DNA from: an uncultured Burkholderiales bacterium
GTDB taxonomy: Bacteria; Pseudomonadota; Gammaproteobacteria; Burkholderiales; Burkholderiaceae_C
Direction of reading: 5' to 3'
Length of the DNA: 55,775 nucleotides
Assembly: GCA_903842945.1 (NCBI GenBank)
Contig: CAIMNS010000228.1
Span: 1-55,775, forward strand
Positions within the stretch are counted from its first letter, which is position 1. The number at the start of each line of letters is the position of its first letter. The notes beneath the pieces were generated by a model. That model was not told the DNA's origin, ran no database searches, and saw only the letters and a list, made by a program, of their open reading frames with translations. Shown piece after piece: positions 43,187 through 52,256 of this stretch. The position numbers and the translations under genes are program-made.

Positions 43187-44326
43187 TCAACGTTCTTGTG
43201 GCTTGGGGTTGGGATTGTTGTCTGGTGTGATGGAGTTATCAATCAACACGGGCGTTGAATTTTTTAATTTCAATTGACCTGATGTCACCACCTCTTGTCC
43301 AGCTTTTAATCCTTTGAGAATCGCCACTTGGTCGCCTCTTGTGTCCCCTGTCGTCACAAACACTTGTTTGGCCACCTTTTGTTTTTGACCGTTTGGCGTG
43401 CCCTCTGGGGTTTTGCCTTCCTCTTCTTCAATCACAAATACGGTCGATCCATAGGGGTTGTAGGTGATTGCAGTTTGCGGTAAGGTGAGAAACTTCTGTG
43501 CCTCACCAAGCGTGACGTTGACCTTGGCGAACATACCAGGCAAGAGTTCACCCTTGGGGTTGTCAAACGTGGCTTGAATTTGAATGTTTCTTGAGCTCGA
43601 TTCCACCTTGGGATTGAGAGTTGTGAGCTTACCCATTATTTTTTGCTCAGGGTAAGCGTCCACAGTCATCTCAACGGTTTGACCAATTTTCAGTTGAGAT
43701 ATTTTTTGTTGAGGTTGAAAGAAGTCAGCAAAGATAGGGTTAAGGGTTTGGAGAGTCACCACTTTATCGCCAGGATTTAAAAACTGACCTGCAACAATGG
43801 CCGTGATGCCAAGTTTTCCACTGAAGGGTGCTTTGATGGTTTTTTTATCTAAATTGGCCTTTTGAAGGGCTGCTTGGGCTCGTTTGACTTTCAGGTCTGC
43901 CCAATCAAAATCCACTTGAGCTTGGCTGATGCCTTGAGCCGCCAACTGAGCCTTGTCTCTTTGGTAGACAATGTCTGCCAAGTCGGCACTGGCTTGAGCG
44001 GCATTGAATTGAGCAGTTTCGGCGTCTGCATTCAGTAGGATCAAGGGATCTCCAGCCTTGACGAGCTGCCCGGATTTGAACAAGACCTCTTTGACCAAAC
44101 CAGAGACTTCACTGCTCAATTCAACGCCTTTGACGGGGACGAGATTGGCAATGGATGAGGCTTGCGGTCTCCATTCTAGGGGGGTGACCGTTATGGTGCT
44201 GACGGTTTGTGCCCCTGGTTTAGGTGCACTTGCAATCAGTTTTTGAATATGCAGATAAAAGCCAAAGGCCAGACCGGCGATCAGTACCACAATACATCCG
44301 AGCATGATGAGCATGCGTTTGGTCAT
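43187..44326 (-). CDS. RND efflux periplasmic adaptor subunit (membrane fusion protein)
   Basis: A 379-residue HlyD/AcrA-type adaptor. It has one N-terminal membrane anchor (MLIMLGCIVVLIAGLAFGFYL), a lipoyl half-motif VKEVLFKSGQLVKAGDPLILL, and an alpha-hairpin of coiled-coil residues (QFNAAQASADLADIVYQRDKA). The second lipoyl half KAPFSGKLGITAIVAGQFLNPGD and beta-barrel strands follow. It bridges the permease and the outer-membrane channel. Seven bases separate its stop from the permease start. Confidence 0.92.
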   Translation of the reverse strand: MTKRMLIMLGCIVVLIAGLAFGFYLHIQKLIASAPKPGAQTVSTITVTPLEWRPQASSIANLVPVKGVELSSEVSGLVKEVLFKSGQLVKAGDPLILLNADAETAQFNAAQASADLADIVYQRDKAQLAAQGISQAQVDFDWADLKVKRAQAALQKANLDKKTIKAPFSGKLGITAIVAGQFLNPGDKVVTLQTLNPIFADFFQPQQKISQLKIGQTVEMTVDAYPEQKIMGKLTTLNPKVESSSRNIQIQATFDNPKGELLPGMFAKVNVTLGEAQKFLTLPQTAITYNPYGSTVFVIEEEEGKTPEGTPNGQKQKVAKQVFVTTGDTRGDQVAILKGLKAGQEVVTSGQLKLKNSTPVLIDNSITPDNNPNPKPQER

Positions 44327-44397
44327 TTTCAGTTCTCACTTTAAAGGTAGATTAAGAATTCAAAGGTTTTCAAGCTTGGGCTTGTTTCTTGAGGAAA

Positions 44398-45960
44398 TTA
44401 CTGCACTTGCGCCAACTTACCCATGGTTTTAGGCGCTGGCATGTCTGACGGCGCCCATGGGGCGCCTCCCATGGATTGGTACAAGGCAACCGTGTTGGCA
44501 AGACGATTGGCTTGTGTGTTGAGCAATCCAATTTTTGCTTGTGCGTAGTTGCGTTGTGCATCCAACAAGACCATGTAATTGATGGCGCCCAAGGTATATT
44601 GTTGTTGCGCGATGGACAAACTGTCTTTGGCTAGCTTCACATTGGTGTTCTGCTGTTGATAGCTCTTGGTCTCGAACTCGATGGCTGCAAGAGAGTCCGC
44701 TACATTTTGAAAAGCACCCAGTACAGTGGCTTTGTAGCTATAAAAGGAAGATTCATAGCCTGCTCTTGCGGCTTGTACTTTTGAGTCCAAAGCGCCGGCA
44801 TTGAAGATGGGGGCCGTCAGTCCCGTGCTCAGGGTCCAAAAGCTCCACGGCGTGCTGAATAAATTGTTACCAAGTGTTGCCAAAGAACCGGCATTGGCCG
44901 AGAGGTTGACCTGTGGATAAAGGTTGGCTTTGGCAACACCCAAGGCTGCTATGGATTGATTGAGCAAGGCTTCGCTAGCCAAGATATCCGGACGTTGTCG
45001 AACCAGTTCCGACGGAAGACTGACAGGCAACTCATTGGGTAGGGTCAAATCGCCCACGGCCAGACCCATCCATTTCATCTGCGATGGAAAATCCCCACAT
45101 AGAATTGCAATTTGGTGACTGGCTTGCTCAAGAGATTTTTGCAAAGCGGGCAATGCGGCCTTGGTTTGAGAAACCAAGCTGGCTTGAGCAAGAACCGAGC
45201 TCGTGTTGATCGCTCCCAATTTAAGTTGGTTTTGCATGATCGAGAGTTGCTTCTCTTGGGCAGCCAAGATGTCCTGAGTTTCTTTGATTTGCTCACTCAA
45301 TTGAGCTTGTCGAATAGCTGCAGTGATCACATTGCCAGTCAAACTCAGTTCAGCTGCACGCCATTGGTAGGCTTGAAATTGTGCTTGAGCTTGTGCACTG
45401 GCGATGGCAAATTGATTGGCTCCAAAAAGGTCCAATGAGTAGGATACATTGACCGAGGAGTTGTACAAATTGAAAATTGAACCCCCTGGAATGTTCGAGG
45501 TGGCTTGGGAAACTCGCTGACGGTTCGCGCCGACTTGCGCATTGACATTGGGAAAGGCAAGTGAGCCATAGGTGGCCATGGCATTGGCTTGTGCTTGGGT
45601 CAAGCTGGCTGAGGCTGCGGTCAAATTCGGGTTGTGAGTGAGCGCTAGTTGAACCAATTGTTCAAGGGGCGCCGATTGAAAGGCTTTCCACCATTCTTTG
45701 CTTTGAGTTGCATTCCATGCAAATTTTGTTGCGCCTTCAGGATTTGAACTCTGCGTTTCTTTGGCAGCGCTTGATCTGAGTGAGTAGGCGTTTTGATCGA
45801 GTTTGCTGTAAGAATTCTCGATCAATGCTTTGGGGTTTGCACTTTCTTTGAAGCCTTCCTTGCTCAGGTCAATGGTGGTTGAACAAGCACCAAGCAAACA
45901 GATCGAGAAGGTCCAACTGACAAGAGTTGCTTTTTGATTCAAAGAAATACGAGTGTTCAT
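44398..45960 (-). CDS. RND efflux outer-membrane lipoprotein channel (NodT/OprM family)
   Basis: A 520-residue outer-membrane factor. The signal peptide ends in a lipobox (LLGAC), so it is acylated. Two repeated coiled-coil halves typical of TolC-like proteins are seen: LVQLALTHNPNLTAASASLTQAQAN and VRQRPDILASEALLNQSIAALGVAKANLYP. ATGATG at 45958-45963 offers two starts three bases apart. As first gene of the leftward operon it is preceded by the dyad at 46091-46134. Confidence 0.91.
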   Translation of the reverse strand: MNTRISLNQKATLVSWTFSICLLGACSTTIDLSKEGFKESANPKALIENSYSKLDQNAYSLRSSAAKETQSSNPEGATKFAWNATQSKEWWKAFQSAPLEQLVQLALTHNPNLTAASASLTQAQANAMATYGSLAFPNVNAQVGANRQRVSQATSNIPGGSIFNLYNSSVNVSYSLDLFGANQFAIASAQAQAQFQAYQWRAAELSLTGNVITAAIRQAQLSEQIKETQDILAAQEKQLSIMQNQLKLGAINTSSVLAQASLVSQTKAALPALQKSLEQASHQIAILCGDFPSQMKWMGLAVGDLTLPNELPVSLPSELVRQRPDILASEALLNQSIAALGVAKANLYPQVNLSANAGSLATLGNNLFSTPWSFWTLSTGLTAPIFNAGALDSKVQAARAGYESSFYSYKATVLGAFQNVADSLAAIEFETKSYQQQNTNVKLAKDSLSIAQQQYTLGAINYMVLLDAQRNYAQAKIGLLNTQANRLANTVALYQSMGGAPWAPSDMPAPKTMGKLAQVQ

Positions 45961-46090
45961 CATGAGTTGTTTTGAGATAGAAACTTAACCGCGGGATGGC
46001 GTCTTGTTGGTCAGCATGGCCTTGCGCCAAAACCTTGCAAGACGATCCCATAAGGGGAGCAATTAGGGTTTACGCATATTGTATGGTGGC

Positions 46091-46134
46091 TTGAATTCGA
46101 TTTTCTGTTTTCTAACAGGAAATTGAAGATTCAA
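46091..46134. promoter_or_regulatory. Nested inverted repeat in the divergent RND / BMP-receptor region
   Basis: An inner dyad TTTTCTGTT-TTCT-AACAGGAAA (46101-46122, one mismatch) is nested inside TTGAAT (46091-46096) and ATTCAA (46129-46134), sharing nearly the same centre. Such operators are common for TetR/MarR-type repressors of RND pumps, yet no regulator gene is adjacent. The rest of the 330-base intergenic region (45964-46288) is AT-rich, with a TATAAT at 46148-46153 that could serve the rightward gene. Confidence 0.45.
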
Positions 46135-46288
46135 TGTGTACTAAAGTATAATCTATTCGCATCTGCATCATTTTGGTGCATTTTGCGGTTGTAGGCTTCA
46201 AAGATACATTTTTCAGCTTTGTTTTGAGAGCAAACACGACCAATTTCATTCATTTTTATTGCCACTGATGGCCATGTCGAGGAACACC

Positions 46289-47386
46289 ATGTATAAAAAC
46301 CTCAGCGCTAAATGCGTCGCTGTATTGACTTTGATTTTTTTATGTTTGAATGCCAAGGCTCAAGAGCCTTTGAAAGTGGCATTTGTCTACATCAGTCCCA
46401 TCTCTAACGGGGGTTGGGTCTACCAGCACGATTTAGGCCGCAGGGCCATCGAAGAAGCGTTCAACAAGTCGAACAAGGCACCCTTGGTCAAAACAACTTA
46501 TGTTGAAAGTGTGTCTGAAGGACCCGACGCTGAGCGTGTGATTCGTGATTTGGCCAAAACGGGTCATCAATTGATTTTTACGCCAAGTTTTGGCTACATG
46601 GATCCAACAATTCAGGTGGCAAAAGAATTTCCAAAGGTGCGCTTTGAGTCGGTGACGGGTTATAAGCGCGCTGACAACGTGGCCACGTCAAACGCTCGTT
46701 ACTACGAGGGACGCTATTTAGCGGGAATAGCGGCGGCAAAGATGTCAAAAAATCACTTGGCAGGGTATGTGGCTGCATTCCCCATTCCAGAGGTGCTGCA
46801 GGGCATCAATGCCTTTGTATTGGGTATGCGTGCTGTGGACCCGCAAGCTAAATTGAAGGTGGTGTGGGTGAACTCATGGTTCAGCCCAGGCTTGGAGCGT
46901 GATGCTGCTGAGTCCTTGATCCATCAAGGTGCGGATGTGTTGGCTTATCACACGGGCACCAACGCTGTCATGCAAGTCGCTCAGGAAAAAAGCGTTTGGG
47001 CCATTGCCTACCACTCCGACTTGAGTTCGATGGGGCCAAATGCTCAACTCTTGGCGGTGACCCACCATTGGGAGAAATACGATGTCTCCCGTGTGAAAGC
47101 ACTTCTTGAGGGCTCATGGAAAAGCCAAGACACCTGGGGTGGATTGCGTGAAGGCATGGTTGACCTTCGCGCTTGGCATGACAAGGTACCTTTGTCCGTC
47201 AAAAAGGAGGTGGAAGAGGTGAAAAAACGAATCATTCAAGGCAAAACCATCGTCTTCAAAGGCCCTTTATGGACCCAAGATGCAAAAAAGATCATCAAAG
47301 AGGGCGATGCATTGACGGATGCGCAAGTTCAGCAAATGAATTATTTGCTCGATGGCGTCACCACCCCTTTGCCCATGGGCCATTGA
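46289..47386 (+). CDS. BMP-family (PnrA/Med-like) periplasmic ligand-binding protein
   Basis: A 365-residue exported protein. The signal peptide VAVLTLIFLCLNAKAQ is followed by LKVAFVYISPISNGGWVYQHDLGRRAIEEAF, typical of basic membrane protein family receptors. ESVSEGPDAERVIRDLAKTGHQLIFTPSFGYMD, RYYEGRYLAGIAAAKM and FPIPEVLQGINAFVLGMR complete the pattern. Relatives bind purine nucleosides or autoinducers for an ABC transporter; none is encoded nearby. ATG 46289 is chosen because GAGGA lies five bases upstream; TTG 46259 is an alternative. Confidence 0.86.
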   Translation: MYKNLSAKCVAVLTLIFLCLNAKAQEPLKVAFVYISPISNGGWVYQHDLGRRAIEEAFNKSNKAPLVKTTYVESVSEGPDAERVIRDLAKTGHQLIFTPSFGYMDPTIQVAKEFPKVRFESVTGYKRADNVATSNARYYEGRYLAGIAAAKMSKNHLAGYVAAFPIPEVLQGINAFVLGMRAVDPQAKLKVVWVNSWFSPGLERDAAESLIHQGADVLAYHTGTNAVMQVAQEKSVWAIAYHSDLSSMGPNAQLLAVTHHWEKYDVSRVKALLEGSWKSQDTWGGLREGMVDLRAWHDKVPLSVKKEVEEVKKRIIQGKTIVFKGPLWTQDAKKIIKEGDALTDAQVQQMNYLLDGVTTPLPMGH

Positions 47387-47432
47387 TACAATTTTGATTT
47401 CACGGGCGTCTTTCATCCTGTAAAATAAGGCC

Positions 47433-47999
47433 ATGAGTATCAAATCAGACAGATGGATTCGCCAAATGGCCAAGGATCACGGCATGATTGAGCCGTTTGA
47501 GCCTGGACAGGTTCGCATGCACGATGGTCAAAAAATCGTGAGTTACGGGACAAGCAGTTATGGCTACGACATTCGGTGTGCACCCGAATTCAAAGTCTTT
47601 ACCAATGTCTACAGCACGGTGGTGGATCCAAAGAACTTTGATGAGCGCAGCTTTGTTGATATCAAGTCCGATGTTTGCGTGATTCCCCCCAACAGTTTTG
47701 CTCTTGCTAGAACGGTGGAGTATTTTCGAATTCCAAGAAATGTTTTGACCATTTGCTTGGGCAAGAGCACCTACGCACGCTGCGGCATCATTGTCAACGT
47801 CACCCCGTTTGAGCCCGAATGGGAGGGTTATGTGACCTTGGAGTTCAGCAACACAACCCCACTGCCCGCTAAAATTTATGCAGGGGAGGGGTGTGCGCAG
47901 GTTTTGTTTTTTGAAAGCGATGAAGTTTGTGAGACCAGCTACAAGGACCGTGGAGGCAAATACCAAGGGCAAAGTGGCGTGACGTTGCCAAAAACGTGA
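47433..47999 (+). CDS. dcd: dCTP deaminase
   Basis: Deaminates dCTP to dUTP for thymidylate synthesis. The 188-residue product is close to the E. coli length. Conserved [45 protein letters not shown] with the catalytic Glu in FEPEWEG, and [14 protein letters not shown] are present. TAAGG precedes the ATG. Confidence 0.95.
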   Translation: MSIKSDRWIRQMAKDHGMIEPFEPGQVRMHDGQKIVSYGTSSYGYDIRCAPEFKVFTNVYSTVVDPKNFDERSFVDIKSDVCVIPPNSFALARTVEYFRIPRNVLTICLGKSTYARCGIIVNVTPFEPEWEGYVTLEFSNTTPLPAKIYAGEGCAQVLFFESDEVCETSYKDRGGKYQGQSGVTLPKT

Positions 48000-48046
48000 A
48001 GACGCCTAGCTTCCTAAGTTCATTGGTGAGACAATAGCATTCCTAC

Positions 48047-49522
48047 ATGAGTTCATTTTCAAATATTCAGCTGGCCCCAGTGCTAGCACGCGCCGTGGCC
48101 GAAATGGGTTACGAGTCCATGACCCCCATCCAAGCCCAGGCCATTCCTGTGGTTTTGACTGGACAAGATGTGATGGGGGCTGCGCAAACCGGAACGGGAA
48201 AAACAGCCGCTTTCTCCTTGCCCTTGCTTCAACGCATTTTGAAGCACGAGAATTCCTCCACCTCACCTGCTCGCCATCCAGTGCGTGCGCTGGTTTTGTT
48301 GCCGACGCGCGAGTTGGCCGACCAAGTGGCGCAACAAGTCAAGTTGTATGCCAAGTATTCGCAGATTCGAAGTGCGGTGGTCTTTGGTGGAATGGACATG
48401 AAACCGCAAACCCTTGAGCTCAAAAGAGGTGTTGAGGTTTTGGTCGCAACCCCTGGGCGTTTGCTGGATCACATCGAAGCAAAAAATGTGGTGTTGAACC
48501 AAGTTGAATATGTGGTGCTGGACGAAGCTGATCGCATGCTTGACATTGGTTTTTTACCAGATTTGCAGAGAATATTAAGTTTTTTACCCAAACAAAGGAC
48601 GACCCTTTTGTTCTCAGCGACCTTTTCGCCAGAGATCAAAAGACTCGCTTCTACTTATTTACAAAACCCGGTCACCATCGAGGTGGCTAGGCCCAATGAG
48701 ACCGCATCCACCGTCAAGCAACATTTCTACAGTGTTGTTGATGATGACAAGAGACGGGCGCTCAAACAATTGATTCTCAAAAATGGGATCACGCAAGCTT
48801 TTGTCTTTGTCAACAGCAAGTTGGGTTGTGCGCGTTTGGCGCGTTCTTTGGAGCGAGATGGACTCAAGACCAGTGCCTTGCATGGCGACAAAAGCCAAGA
48901 TGAACGGCTCAAGGCGTTGGAGGCCTTTAAAAGCGGCGAAGTGGATCTGTTGATTTGCACAGACGTTGCCGCTAGAGGATTGGACATCAAGGATGTGCCT
49001 GCTGTGTTTAACTTTGACGTCCCCTACAACGCAGAAGATTACGTTCACCGCATTGGACGCACTGGGAGAGCTGGTGCATCGGGTCTTGCCATCAGTTTTG
49101 TTTCTGCAACCGATAGCAAGAACCTTGCAGACATAGAAAAGATGATCAAAACAAAAGTTGAATTGGAAACGATTGAATTCAATGATGGTTTTTCATCGAG
49201 ACCGAGAGAGTCCATAGGTGACTCAAGGGGCTACAGAGACAGTGCAGAAGGCCGACCTAGAGGTGGCAGTTCACGCGAGAACTTTGAGCGCTCGCATTCG
49301 TCATCCAGTGCCCCTGCCTGGGGGCAGCGTTCCTATGAAAGAAAGGCGGTTCCAGTCGATCCTTTCTTTGACAAGCCCTATGAACCAAGTCCTGCGCAAG
49401 AAGAGCAGTTGCCGTCTTGGGAGTCCACAGCCAAGACCACTTCCAGGTCCATCTCAGCCAACATCAAGCCCAAGAGAAAAGTAGCTGCTTTGTTCAAGAC
49501 AGAAATTGTGTCACCTTCTTGA
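48047..49522 (+). CDS. DEAD-box ATP-dependent RNA helicase (RhlE-like)
   Basis: A 491-residue cytoplasmic RNA helicase. The Q-motif region is GYESMTPIQAQAIP, Walker A is AQTGTGKT at 46-53, PTRELA is Ia, TPGRLLD is Ib, DEAD is at 159-162, SAT is motif III, TDVAARGLD is V and HRIGRTGRAG is VI. The C-terminal 100 residues are Arg/Ser-rich and disordered, ending in a basic SISANIKPKRKVAALFK, a tail typical of RhlE-group proteins acting in ribosome assembly or mRNA decay. It is convergent with apaH, 25 bases between stops. Confidence 0.92.
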   Translation: MSSFSNIQLAPVLARAVAEMGYESMTPIQAQAIPVVLTGQDVMGAAQTGTGKTAAFSLPLLQRILKHENSSTSPARHPVRALVLLPTRELADQVAQQVKLYAKYSQIRSAVVFGGMDMKPQTLELKRGVEVLVATPGRLLDHIEAKNVVLNQVEYVVLDEADRMLDIGFLPDLQRILSFLPKQRTTLLFSATFSPEIKRLASTYLQNPVTIEVARPNETASTVKQHFYSVVDDDKRRALKQLILKNGITQAFVFVNSKLGCARLARSLERDGLKTSALHGDKSQDERLKALEAFKSGEVDLLICTDVAARGLDIKDVPAVFNFDVPYNAEDYVHRIGRTGRAGASGLAISFVSATDSKNLADIEKMIKTKVELETIEFNDGFSSRPRESIGDSRGYRDSAEGRPRGGSSRENFERSHSSSSAPAWGQRSYERKAVPVDPFFDKPYEPSPAQEEQLPSWESTAKTTSRSISANIKPKRKVAALFKTEIVSPS

Positions 49523-49547
49523 GCTCAAGACTTTAGCTAGGCCGACT

Positions 49548-50390
49548 TCATTCGACAAACGGTGCAGCTTCTTCAAGTGTGGCTTGGGTGAACCAAGTCC
49601 CCTTGCCGCTAGCTGAAGTCAAGGGCAGTTTCAAGGCACTCAAGCCCTTTCCCCAGACACAACCCGTATCCAAACACACGGCATGGTTCTTTTCAGTCCC
49701 GCCGGCGGTTGACCAGTGTCCAAATCCAATGTGTTGCTGCTCGGTCTTGCGTCCCCTTATTTCAAACCAAGGTAAAAAGCCCTCAGGCCCTTGCGTGAGC
49801 GAGGACTTGGCATTGAAGTTGAGCTGTCCCTCAGGACTGCAAAATCGCATTCTGGTGAGAACGTTGACGATGAGCCTGAGTCGATCCATGCCCGCTAAGT
49901 CGTCGCTCCAAGTGGTGGGCTCGTTGCCATACATGTGAGTTAAAAATTCTTCGTAATCGGGTGCGATAAGGATATCGTGAACTTCACGAGCAAGGTCAAG
50001 TGTCTGCGCTGTGCTCCACATGGGATGAACACCTGCGTGAACCAGCAAGTAATCAGATGCCACAAGTGCCAAAGGCTGTTGTCTTAGCCAAAGGGTCAGC
50101 TCCGAGCGATCTTTGGCATTCAAGATATCTTGAATGGTGTCCCCCTTTTTGGGTGACTTGATGCCTTTTTCCACCGATAAGAAGTGCAGATCATGGTTAC
50201 CTAAGATAGACTTCGCACTGGTGCCCAAGGCCATGAGGCGCCTTAGGACACCCACATTGTCAGGGCCGCGATTGATCAAGTCGCCCAGCAAGTAGATGGT
50301 GTCCGTGCTGGGTGAGAAATCAATGGTTTGCAATAGCTTGCCCAGAGTCAGGTTGCAGCCCTGGATGTCGCCGATCAGATAATTTGCCAT
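49548..50390 (-). CDS. apaH: Bis(5'-nucleosyl)-tetraphosphatase, symmetrical
   Basis: Hydrolyses Ap4A to two ADP and can decap NpnN-RNA. The 280-residue calcineurin-type phosphoesterase has GDIQGC near 7-12, GDLINRGPDN, LGNHDLHFL and LLVHAGVHPMW metal-binding blocks. Gln replaces the His of E. coli GDVHGC, which is common in other proteobacterial ApaH proteins and does not suggest loss of activity. Confidence 0.94.
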   Translation of the reverse strand: MANYLIGDIQGCNLTLGKLLQTIDFSPSTDTIYLLGDLINRGPDNVGVLRRLMALGTSAKSILGNHDLHFLSVEKGIKSPKKGDTIQDILNAKDRSELTLWLRQQPLALVASDYLLVHAGVHPMWSTAQTLDLAREVHDILIAPDYEEFLTHMYGNEPTTWSDDLAGMDRLRLIVNVLTRMRFCSPEGQLNFNAKSSLTQGPEGFLPWFEIRGRKTEQQHIGFGHWSTAGGTEKNHAVCLDTGCVWGKGLSALKLPLTSASGKGTWFTQATLEEAAPFVE

Positions 50391-50453
50391 CTTGAGTGTG
50401 TTTCTAGGGGGTTGTCTTGTGCGCTCAAAAGTTGAATCTAAAAGGTGTTTTAA

Positions 50454-51764
50454 ATGAACTTAGTGATCATCATCATACTCACTCTTATCAATGGACTGTT
50501 TGCCATGTCAGAAATGGCCCTGGCGTCCAGTAGAAAACCGCGCTTAAAGGTGTGGCTAGATGCGGGGGATGGTGGCGCAAAATCAGCACTTGAATTGATG
50601 GAAAACCCAACACGTTTTTTATCGACAGTTCAAATTGGGATCACCGTCATTGGCATCTTGAATGGTATTTTAGGTGATGCTGCATACAGCCACGAGGTCT
50701 CCTATTGGCTTGAAGCTCAAGGTGTGACGCATCACGTTGCAGAAGTGGCAGCCACAGCTTTGGTGGTGTTCTTAATCACGTTCATGACCTTGATTTTTGG
50801 TGAACTTGTTCCCAAGAGGATCGGTCAACTGTATCCAGAAACCGTCGCTAGGTGGACATCGCCGATGATGGTTGGCCTGGCCTTTGTTGCAAGACCGCTT
50901 GTTGCTTCATTGACCTGGACGACGTTTGCTATTTTGCGCTTGTTGAACATCAGCGCGCAAAAGGACTTGAGTGTGACCCAAGAAGAAATCAGTGCCAGTT
51001 TGGACGAAGGGGTGCTTTCTGGTTTGATTGAAAAACAAGAGCACGAGATGGTTAAAAATGTGTTTGATTTAGATGACCGTCCTTTGAAATCGATGATGGT
51101 GCCTAGATCTGATATTGTCTGGCTTCAGGCCGACATGGGTGTTCAAGAGGCATTGCTCAAATTGAAGCTCCTGACGCCGCATTCTTGGTACCCAGTTTGT
51201 AAGGGTGATTTGAACCAGGTTGTGGGTTTGGTGAGCCTGGGTCAATTGGTCCATTTGTCAAGTTTTTCCCAGCCCTTGTCAGAATTGATGGTGCCAGCCT
51301 CCTTTGTCCCGGAGACTTTAAGTGGACTGGATTTGTTGGAGCAGTTCAAGCGACCTGATACATGGTCGCAGTCGCAACTCTCAACAGCCTCTCGAATCGT
51401 GTTGGTGGTCGATGAGTACGGAGACGTGCAGGGGCTTTTAACGCCCAGGGATTTACTGGAGGCGATCACGGGTGCGTGGATGAATGCGATTGAACAGACG
51501 CAAGAGGGAGCCAAGCCTCACTCCGATGGTTCTGTGGTTCTGGATGGGTTGATTTCCTTAAAAGAGATCAAAGACAGACTCCATATCCATGACTTTTTGC
51601 CTCAGGAAAATTTGGGCCACTACAACACCTTGGCAGGATTGATTTTGTTTTTAAAAGGTCAACTCGCGCAAGTCGGTGACGAGTTCGTTTGCTCAGGCTG
51701 GGTGCTTAAAGTGGAGTCACTGGATGGAAGACGCATCGATCGAGTACGAGCAACTCCTGTATGA
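50454..51764 (+). CDS. CNNM/CorC-type hemolysin family membrane protein (DUF21-CBS-CorC_HlyC)
   Basis: A 436-residue inner-membrane protein. The N-terminal DUF21 domain with about four helices starts NLVIIIILTLINGLFAMSEMALASSRKPRL and includes IGITVIGILNGILGD and LIFGELVPKRIGQLYPE. A tandem CBS domain follows (about 205-350: SMMVPRSDIVWLQADM and VLVVDEYGDVQGLLTPRDLLEAI). A C-terminal CorC_HlyC domain ends the protein. Relatives affect magnesium or cobalt efflux; the hemolysin name is historical. It is divergent from apaH. Confidence 0.9.
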   Translation: MNLVIIIILTLINGLFAMSEMALASSRKPRLKVWLDAGDGGAKSALELMENPTRFLSTVQIGITVIGILNGILGDAAYSHEVSYWLEAQGVTHHVAEVAATALVVFLITFMTLIFGELVPKRIGQLYPETVARWTSPMMVGLAFVARPLVASLTWTTFAILRLLNISAQKDLSVTQEEISASLDEGVLSGLIEKQEHEMVKNVFDLDDRPLKSMMVPRSDIVWLQADMGVQEALLKLKLLTPHSWYPVCKGDLNQVVGLVSLGQLVHLSSFSQPLSELMVPASFVPETLSGLDLLEQFKRPDTWSQSQLSTASRIVLVVDEYGDVQGLLTPRDLLEAITGAWMNAIEQTQEGAKPHSDGSVVLDGLISLKEIKDRLHIHDFLPQENLGHYNTLAGLILFLKGQLAQVGDEFVCSGWVLKVESLDGRRIDRVRATPV

Positions 51765-51840
51765 GGGAACACTCAACTCACAAGAGGTACAAAGGGATCC
51801 TTCGGTCAAACGCTGTCAGAGGTGTTTTTGGAGACAAAGG

Positions 51841-52107
51841 CTATTTTTTGAAAAGATCTTTTGCGCTTAAAAAATCTGCTGGTTTGGCCATCTTTCTTGC
51901 AAAGTCCGCTTTGATTTCTTTTAAAACGTGAGACTTGACGGTTTCTTGCATGGCTTGCATGCGAAGTTTGATGTAGTTTTCTCGTCTCTTGGAGGCATCA
52001 CCTTCAGACAGCATGGCAGCTTTGTTCCAAAGCACGTCATTGATTTGATTCAAACTCAATTCTTTTTCAATGGCTTGGAGCATGAGGTCTTGATCATTGA
52101 CAGACAT
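51841..52107 (-). CDS. Small hypothetical helical protein
   Basis: An 88-residue, soluble, charged protein that looks entirely helical, with MSVNDQDLMLQAIEKELSL at the start and KEIKADFARKMAKPADFLSAKDLFKK at the end. I do not recognise the family. AAAGAG upstream of the ATG at 52107 supports this start; the frame stays open to 52266 but that part overlaps the quinone oxidoreductase start and has a different composition. It is convergent with the CNNM-type gene. Confidence 0.6.
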   Translation of the reverse strand: MSVNDQDLMLQAIEKELSLNQINDVLWNKAAMLSEGDASKRRENYIKLRMQAMQETVKSHVLKEIKADFARKMAKPADFLSAKDLFKK

Positions 52108-52256
52108 GAAATCTCTTTCTTCAAAGGGGCATGGGTAAGTTGATGTTTTTGACCCAGGCTCAACAAAGAGCCCACTGTTCATATAATAGCTGATCTGGGC
52201 CACCAAGCTCGGATTCGTCCTGGTGACAGGGGTCCGTTTTAAAGAGGGAGTATTCG

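Noticed and set aside
49548-50390. Loss of activity in ApaH because GDIQGC lacks the His of E. coli GDVHGC
   Set aside because: Gln at this position is common in other proteobacterial ApaH proteins and the other metal-binding blocks are intact.
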